Source: Tieghemiomyces parasiticus
Taxonomy: Eukaryota > Kickxellomycota > Dimargaritomycetes > Dimargaritales > Dimargaritaceae
Assembly: GCA_027575765.1 (NCBI GenBank)
Contig: JANBPT010001345.1
Coordinates: 1-10,313 of the forward strand
Reading direction: 5' to 3'
Length of the DNA: 10,313 nucleotides
This document shows, in pieces, positions 6,573-10,313 of this stretch. Numbering within the stretch: position 1 is the first letter of the stretch; every line of letters starts with the position of its first letter. The position numbers and the translations under genes are program-made. Below the pieces are notes generated by a model. The model was not told where the DNA came from. It made no database searches and was given only the letters and a program-made list of their open reading frames with translations.

Positions 6573-8363
6573 ATGATTAACTCTAGCTGCCGTATCACTG
6601 CATTGGCCTTCCTGATCGCGAGTATGAGCTATGCTGTCGGCGTTGGGGCGCATGGCGAAGTCCTACTCGAACCGCACAGCGCCAGTCATTTTAAGTATGA
6701 TTTGAGCTCGGCACCGTCCATTCTCCCAAACGAAGGATACCCCTTCCACACGACCTACGGCAATGGCCACTCCGCCCGGAAGGAGGCCAAATTACCGCTA
6801 ATCCACAAACACATCCGTATCGTTGTGACTAATGACATCCATGGCCACGAGGACGAGTTCAATCCGGCCGGTGGCGAGTGTAACTCTGATGACCGGCGAC
6901 GGAACCAGTGTATTGCTGGTGCGGCCCGGCGCATGCACACGTTCAATTTGCTACGGCGCGGCCACCCATACACTCTCTTCATGGACAGTGGCGACGTGTT
7001 CCAGGGTCCCCTCATGCACAGCTTCTTCGGTGGGATGGCCTCGGCACACGTCATGAATATCATCGGCTACACCGCCATGACCCTGGGAAATCACGAGTTT
7101 GACGACGGGATCGAGAAGTTGGTCGCGTTCATCAGAGCCCTCAACTTCCCCGTCGTGTGTTCAAACTTGGATCTCACCAACGCACCCAGCCTAGACGCAG
7201 TTGTCCTCCCCCGCTACATCATCCCGGGCTACAACATCGGCCTGGTCGGGTTCACCACTGTCATGACTAAAGAAATTTCCCTCGGCCGCGGGGTTGGCAG
7301 CATCGGTTTTCTGGACCCTGCTGAGGCTGTGCAGCGGCAGATCGATCTGCTCTACGACGAGGGCGCCACCGTCGTGTTTGCCTTGAGTCATAACGGGTAC
7401 CGGCAAGACATGAAACTTGTCCGTCGAACCCGCGGGCTCAAACTTGTCTTTGGCGGCCACAGTCACACTCTACTCTCCTCGGATCCGGACGACCCGGACT
7501 CGCGGGGCCCCTTCCCTACGGTGGCGTATGACCGCGAAGGCAAGCCCGTATATATTGTTCAATCCAAGAAGTTCGGCGAGTATGTGGGCTACCTGGACCT
7601 CACAATGAATGACGACGGTGATATTGAGTACCTGAGCGGGCAGGCTATCCACCAAGGCTTCGATGTCCCCCAGGAACCGTCGATGTATGAACTCGTCCAA
7701 TCTTTCCAATCCATGTATGATGTCCTGGGCGGTCGCATCATTTCACGGTCTCTAGTCGATATGGACCAGGTACCATGCAAGGTCGGGGAGTGTCACCTGG
7801 GCAACTTGGTGATGGAAGCTATGCGTGCCCTGGGAGGGAACACGGGTGCCGACTTGGTCCTCTTTAACAGTGATGTGATGCGGGCTGGCTTGCGCCTGGG
7901 TGGCATTACGCTGGCCCATGTAGCCGGTGTGTTCCCCAACTCCAACCAGCTGGTTCTTGCCCACCTGACCGGTCGAGAACTCCGCCAGGCCTTCGAGGGC
8001 TCGGCTACCGAAAGGCATCCGGCTGACGGGAACGTCGTGAACGCCTTCGTTCAGGCCTATGGCGTGCGGCTACACTACAATTTCGCCGCCAAATACTTCG
8101 CCAAAGTCGAAGTAGGCGCCCCTTTCGGTGCCGCCACTGATTTGACCACCAAGTGGACGGCTCTCGAAGATGACCGGGTGTACAAGGTGCTGACCACAAA
8201 CTTTATCGCCATGGGCGGCGACCACGTCCTGGCCAAGTCCGTGCCCTACGAAAATATCGCGTACTTGTCGGTAATGCTGGCTCTCTACCTACAGAACCAC
8301 CCTGTCGTTGATCCCGCCTTATACGGTCACATGGTCACCGTAGATCCACCGTCAGTCATCTAG
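6573..8363 (+). CDS. Secreted 5'-nucleotidase, UshA/CD73 family
   Basis: 596 aa in one exon. Enzymes of this family remove the 5' phosphate from nucleotides outside the cell, giving nucleoside plus phosphate. A signal peptide is likely (hydrophobic about 8-25, cleavage near VGA26). The two-metal phosphoesterase domain shows NDIHGH (87-92), DSGDVFQG (138-145), GNHEFDDG (172-179, with the catalytic His-Asp pair His174/Asp177), SHNG (272-275) and GGHSH (294-298), so the metal ligands are intact. The C-terminal 5'-nucleotidase domain starts near 390 with CKVGECHLGNLVMEAM, then NSDVMRAGL (432-440), FPNSNQLV (454-461) and FIAMGGDHV (544-552). The family usually has NGG/NSG..R and PFGN-type motifs at the second and third, so nucleotide binding may differ. 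The tail ends VDPPSVI with no hydrophobic GPI signal, which suggests a soluble protein. The ATG has A at -3 and a CT-rich leader. A related 2',3'-cyclic phosphodiesterase activity cannot be excluded. Confidence 0.9.
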   Translation: MINSSCRITALAFLIASMSYAVGVGAHGEVLLEPHSASHFKYDLSSAPSILPNEGYPFHTTYGNGHSARKEAKLPLIHKHIRIVVTNDIHGHEDEFNPAGGECNSDDRRRNQCIAGAARRMHTFNLLRRGHPYTLFMDSGDVFQGPLMHSFFGGMASAHVMNIIGYTAMTLGNHEFDDGIEKLVAFIRALNFPVVCSNLDLTNAPSLDAVVLPRYIIPGYNIGLVGFTTVMTKEISLGRGVGSIGFLDPAEAVQRQIDLLYDEGATVVFALSHNGYRQDMKLVRRTRGLKLVFGGHSHTLLSSDPDDPDSRGPFPTVAYDREGKPVYIVQSKKFGEYVGYLDLTMNDDGDIEYLSGQAIHQGFDVPQEPSMYELVQSFQSMYDVLGGRIISRSLVDMDQVPCKVGECHLGNLVMEAMRALGGNTGADLVLFNSDVMRAGLRLGGITLAHVAGVFPNSNQLVLAHLTGRELRQAFEGSATERHPADGNVVNAFVQAYGVRLHYNFAAKYFAKVEVGAPFGAATDLTTKWTALEDDRVYKVLTTNFIAMGGDHVLAKSVPYENIAYLSVMLALYLQNHPVVDPALYGHMVTVDPPSVI

Positions 8364-8498
8364 GCTTTCTAATTTGGACCATGCTACGGCTCCCATGTGG
8401 CACTTAGGGGATCTGTCTCCTGCTCACTCCCATATGCGCCGTTTTTTCCCACGTTTATATCCACAACCACTCTTAATTATTTCTTACCATCGTCACCA

Positions 8499-8504
8499 AA
8501 TAAA
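8499..8504 (+). terminator. Polyadenylation signal of the nucleotidase gene
   Basis: AATAAA lies 136 bases after the stop codon, at a normal distance for a fungal 3' UTR and just before the shift to AT-rich sequence. Confidence 0.5.
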
Positions 8505-8783
8505 ACCAATCATACCAGGCTCCGCAAGTCCGTTCGTGTGGGCGGACGTCAACGATCTACCCGCCCGAATAATTATTAATTGTACTCTTTGATTTCAATA
8601 TTAATTTCTAAGCTCCAAACACCGTCGGCATTTAATCGTTTTTATTTTCAAATGCGATAATCGTTAGGCAGGATGCCCTTAATACGAGAGTTTATGAAAA
8701 CCTACGGAAAATACAATGTGCTTAATTATATCCTCGAAAAAATAGTTGTGGGTCTGGGCTGCCTGATTAATAATATCTAAACC

Positions 8784-8791
8784 TATAAAAG
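8784..8791 (+). promoter_or_regulatory. TATAAAAG motif in AT-rich DNA
   Basis: This is a full match to a TATA box on the plus strand, but no gene follows within the window. In AT-rich sequence such a match is easily due to chance. Confidence 0.15.
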
Positions 8792-9073
8792 CGCAGGTAT
8801 AACAAGAGATTTTAGAGTGAGACCCGGCGATTCTCGATTATTATATTATAATATTGTTCCGAGATAATTACTTTACAACGTGAGACTAAACTAGGAAATT
8901 GTTGAAATTATTTACTTACTGGATTATGCTTTCCATCAGACCAATGGTATGTCTATCTAGAACCTTCTTTCAATTTCAGAGTTTCGCACAATTTCACTTA
9001 TGTTAGCAATAAATACTGGAGCAACCCTGCCTGGGTTTAGCTCTTTAGTTCGACATCTTCTCACTTCCACATT

Positions 9074-9217
9074 TCAATAGACATTGTCATCCAAAGCAGT
9101 CTGGTTCATACTAACATGGTAAACTAACAAGTAAATGGTGAACAGTCAATAGACATTGTCATCCAAAGCAGTCTGGTTCATACTAACATGGTAAACTAAC
9201 AAGTAAATGGTGAACAG
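9074..9217 (+). repeat. Perfect 72-bp tandem duplication (two copies)
   Basis: Copy 1 is 9074-9145 and copy 2 is 9146-9217, identical at every base by eye. Both start TCAATAGACATTG and end GGTGAACAG; four bases of a third copy (TCAA) follow. Within the unit, ACATGGTAAAC and AAATGGTGAAC form a degenerate sub-repeat. The frames contain stops, so it is not a repeated protein segment. Identity of the copies suggests a recent duplication or an assembly duplication. Confidence 0.97.
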
Positions 9218-9246
9218 TCAAGAGTAAATGAGACCGATCCTGAAGG

Positions 9247-9264
9247 CCAATTCAACAGAATTGG
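9247..9264. repeat. Short inverted repeat, 7-bp arms, 4-base loop
   Basis: CCAATTC (9247-9253) and GAATTGG (9258-9264) are perfect inverted arms around AACA. It lies 30 bases after the 72-bp tandem duplication. It may be chance in AT-rich DNA. Confidence 0.6.
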
Positions 9265-9367
9265 TTAAAATAATAAACATATGTGATTCAAGACGTAAAA
9301 TAGAGATTATCACACATGGTACTATAGACTAAGTAGATAGTATTAAGGCATTTTGGATAAAGAAAGC

Positions 9368-9499
9368 ATGGCGAACAGGCTTTTGAGCAATCTGGGCTGC
9401 ATGAAGCCAATACACTCTGGGGAAGGGCTCACTTGGCGACGCTTTGTATTAATGCTCCAGAACCTTAAATATGAAGCTAAGTACCAACACTATCAGTAA
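9368..9499 (+). CDS. Possible 43-codon ORF, unknown
   Basis: It runs from ATG at 9368 to TAA at 9497-9499. The predicted peptide begins MANRLLSNLGCMKPIHSG and ends NLKYEAKYQHYQ, with no signal peptide, membrane segment or known motif. The upstream in-frame stop is at 9344-9346, so the open frame is about 50 codons. It sits in otherwise stop-rich DNA with no nearby gene. It may be chance or a fragment of a decayed element, and I do not recognise it. Confidence 0.12.
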   Translation: MANRLLSNLGCMKPIHSGEGLTWRRFVLMLQNLKYEAKYQHYQ

Positions 9500-9507
9500 T
9501 ATTACTG
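9494..9507. repeat. 14-bp perfect palindrome containing TAATATTAC
   Basis: CAGTAATATTACTG is its own reverse complement. The two outermost flanking pairs (9491/9510 and 9492/9509) also match, separated from it by one T-G mismatch. It contains the nonamer TAATATTAC at 9497-9505 and overlaps the stop codon of the 43-codon ORF. Confidence 0.8.
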
Positions 9508-9766
9508 GTAACATTCGAGATAACCTACGTGCGGAAAGAATGTTATGCGAGGGGCTAAAGAAATAGACACTCGCACTACAACTGGACGAGTGGCGGCATA
9601 AACCAACATTTTCTGTTCGTGTAGTAGACGATTTTTCCGAATGTATTGGCCTTGGTGGATCAATCGTGCGGCTAAGATATGACGGGGACAGACGAGTGTG
9701 ATGCCGCAGGTAGAAGGAAGGTTGAGAGGGTGAGCATGAGCAGGCTCATCCGCCGGACTCCACTCA

Positions 9767-9783
9767 AGAGGGCCCCACCCTCT
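9767..9783. repeat. Short inverted repeat, 6-bp arms
   Basis: AGAGGG (9767-9772) and CCCTCT (9778-9783) flank a five-base CCCCA loop. No poly-T tract or gene lies next to it, so no function is proposed. Confidence 0.4.
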
Positions 9784-10313
9784 ATGGCCTGTGCCTTACC
9801 TCGGGGTTGAAATAGTGGTGGTGAGGCATCAGCTAACAGTCAAAGTAGATAAAACTGGTTGCAAGTGAGGAGTGGGAGGGCACCACTATCGGGCAGGGAA
9901 ACGGAGTAACAGACGAGGGGTATAGTTGGATGACTTTCCTATGTTCACAGTCCCTATCCCAAATCTCACTGCCATTCACTGCCCTCATCATTTCACGCTA
10001 AGTCTGTATTCTCCAATGCCAAGTTTAGTCTGCCATCACAGTATTTAAAGTCCTAATGAGTGATGATAAGAACGGGAAAAAAAGAAAGCCAAATTGGTTC
10101 ATCTGCAGCAACAGCCCAGGAGCTTGATGCCATGACAGCAGGCCTGCCTAGACCCAGCGACGCTTTCACCGGCATCAGACGGAGGCTTGGGCACCACTAG
10201 CGGCTAGTTCCACATGTCTTTCAGTAGATATAGTAGGGGGGACACTGCAAGTGAGGCGGAAAGCCATATTGAACCAACCATGCAGTAGCCGCTCCACCCT
10301 CGACAGTAGAGTC

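Larger units (their letters stand above)
8364..10313. other. Gene-poor right flank, partly AT-rich
   Basis: No recognisable gene lies after the nucleotidase stop. Bases 8364 to about 8500 are probably its 3' UTR. From about 8580 to 9500 the sequence is much more AT-rich (20 of 60 bases GC at 8641-8700, against 38 of 60 at 7321-7380 in the gene) and full of stop codons. It then returns towards higher GC after about 9680. Distinct structures inside are a TATAAAAG, a 72-bp tandem duplication, two inverted repeats and a 43-codon ORF. No transposon gene or paired terminal repeats were seen. Confidence 0.6.

Noticed and set aside
10138..10147. GCAGGCCTGC palindrome
   Set aside because: A ten-base palindrome is expected by chance in a window of this size and has no context.
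10055..10175. Possible box C/D snoRNA starting at GTGATGA near 10060
   Set aside because: No CTGA box D was found at a fitting distance on the plus strand, and no terminal stem was seen.
8580..10313. LTR retrotransposon or DNA transposon
   Set aside because: No paired terminal repeats, target-site duplication, or gag, pol or transposase frame is visible; only the composition and the 72-bp duplication suggest it.
1..10313. CRISPR array, bacterial operon features, rRNA
   Set aside because: No regularly spaced repeats were seen. The genes are eukaryotic with spliceosomal introns, and no rRNA-like sequence was recognised on either strand.

Overview
The window comes from a eukaryotic nuclear genome, most likely a fungus and plausibly an early-diverging (zygomycete-grade) one. 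Support is indirect: genes with GT..AG spliceosomal introns of about 0.1-0.4 kb, an SR-type protein tail, short pyrimidine-rich leaders, AATAAA signals, and a meiotic-type MutL homologue. The lineage is inferred from general appearance, not from a species-level match.

Layout: all three recognisable genes are on the + strand. Bases 1-87 encode the last 28 residues of an arginine/serine-rich (SR-type) protein whose body lies outside the window. Bases 534-4176 (or 4216) hold a split gene for the DNA mismatch-repair and meiotic recombination protein Mlh3. I rebuilt it from six exons: a GHKL ATPase N-terminus, a MutL transducer domain, a proline/serine-rich linker, and an endonuclease C-terminal domain with DQHA-x2-E-x4-E, ACR and CAHGRPS motifs. 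Two places remain open: the exon 2/intron 2 boundary, and the last about 25 codons, where two reading frames both look MLH3-like. Bases 6573-8363 are a single-exon gene for a secreted 5'-nucleotidase (UshA/CD73 family). Its N-terminal metal and catalytic centre is intact, but its C-terminal nucleotide-binding motifs differ from the usual ones.

Between MLH3 and the nucleotidase lie about 2.35 kb without a recognisable gene. This stretch holds a possible MLH3 polyadenylation signal, a hairpin followed by T8, a TATA-like box followed by a weak B-box-like motif and T12, and one CACGTG site 304 bp upstream of the nucleotidase. From about 8580 to the end (1.7 kb) the sequence is gene-poor and partly AT-rich. 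It contains a perfect 72-bp tandem duplication, a 14-bp palindrome containing TAATATTAC, and one unproven 43-codon ORF.

The genes do not form a pathway: one is RNA-processing-like, one is DNA repair/meiosis, and one is extracellular nucleotide or phosphate scavenging. I found no CRISPR array, transposase, toxin, tRNA or rRNA. I see no convincing undescribed system. The items most worth a second look are the variant substrate-binding motifs of the nucleotidase, the ambiguous MLH3 C-terminus and the 72-bp duplication.
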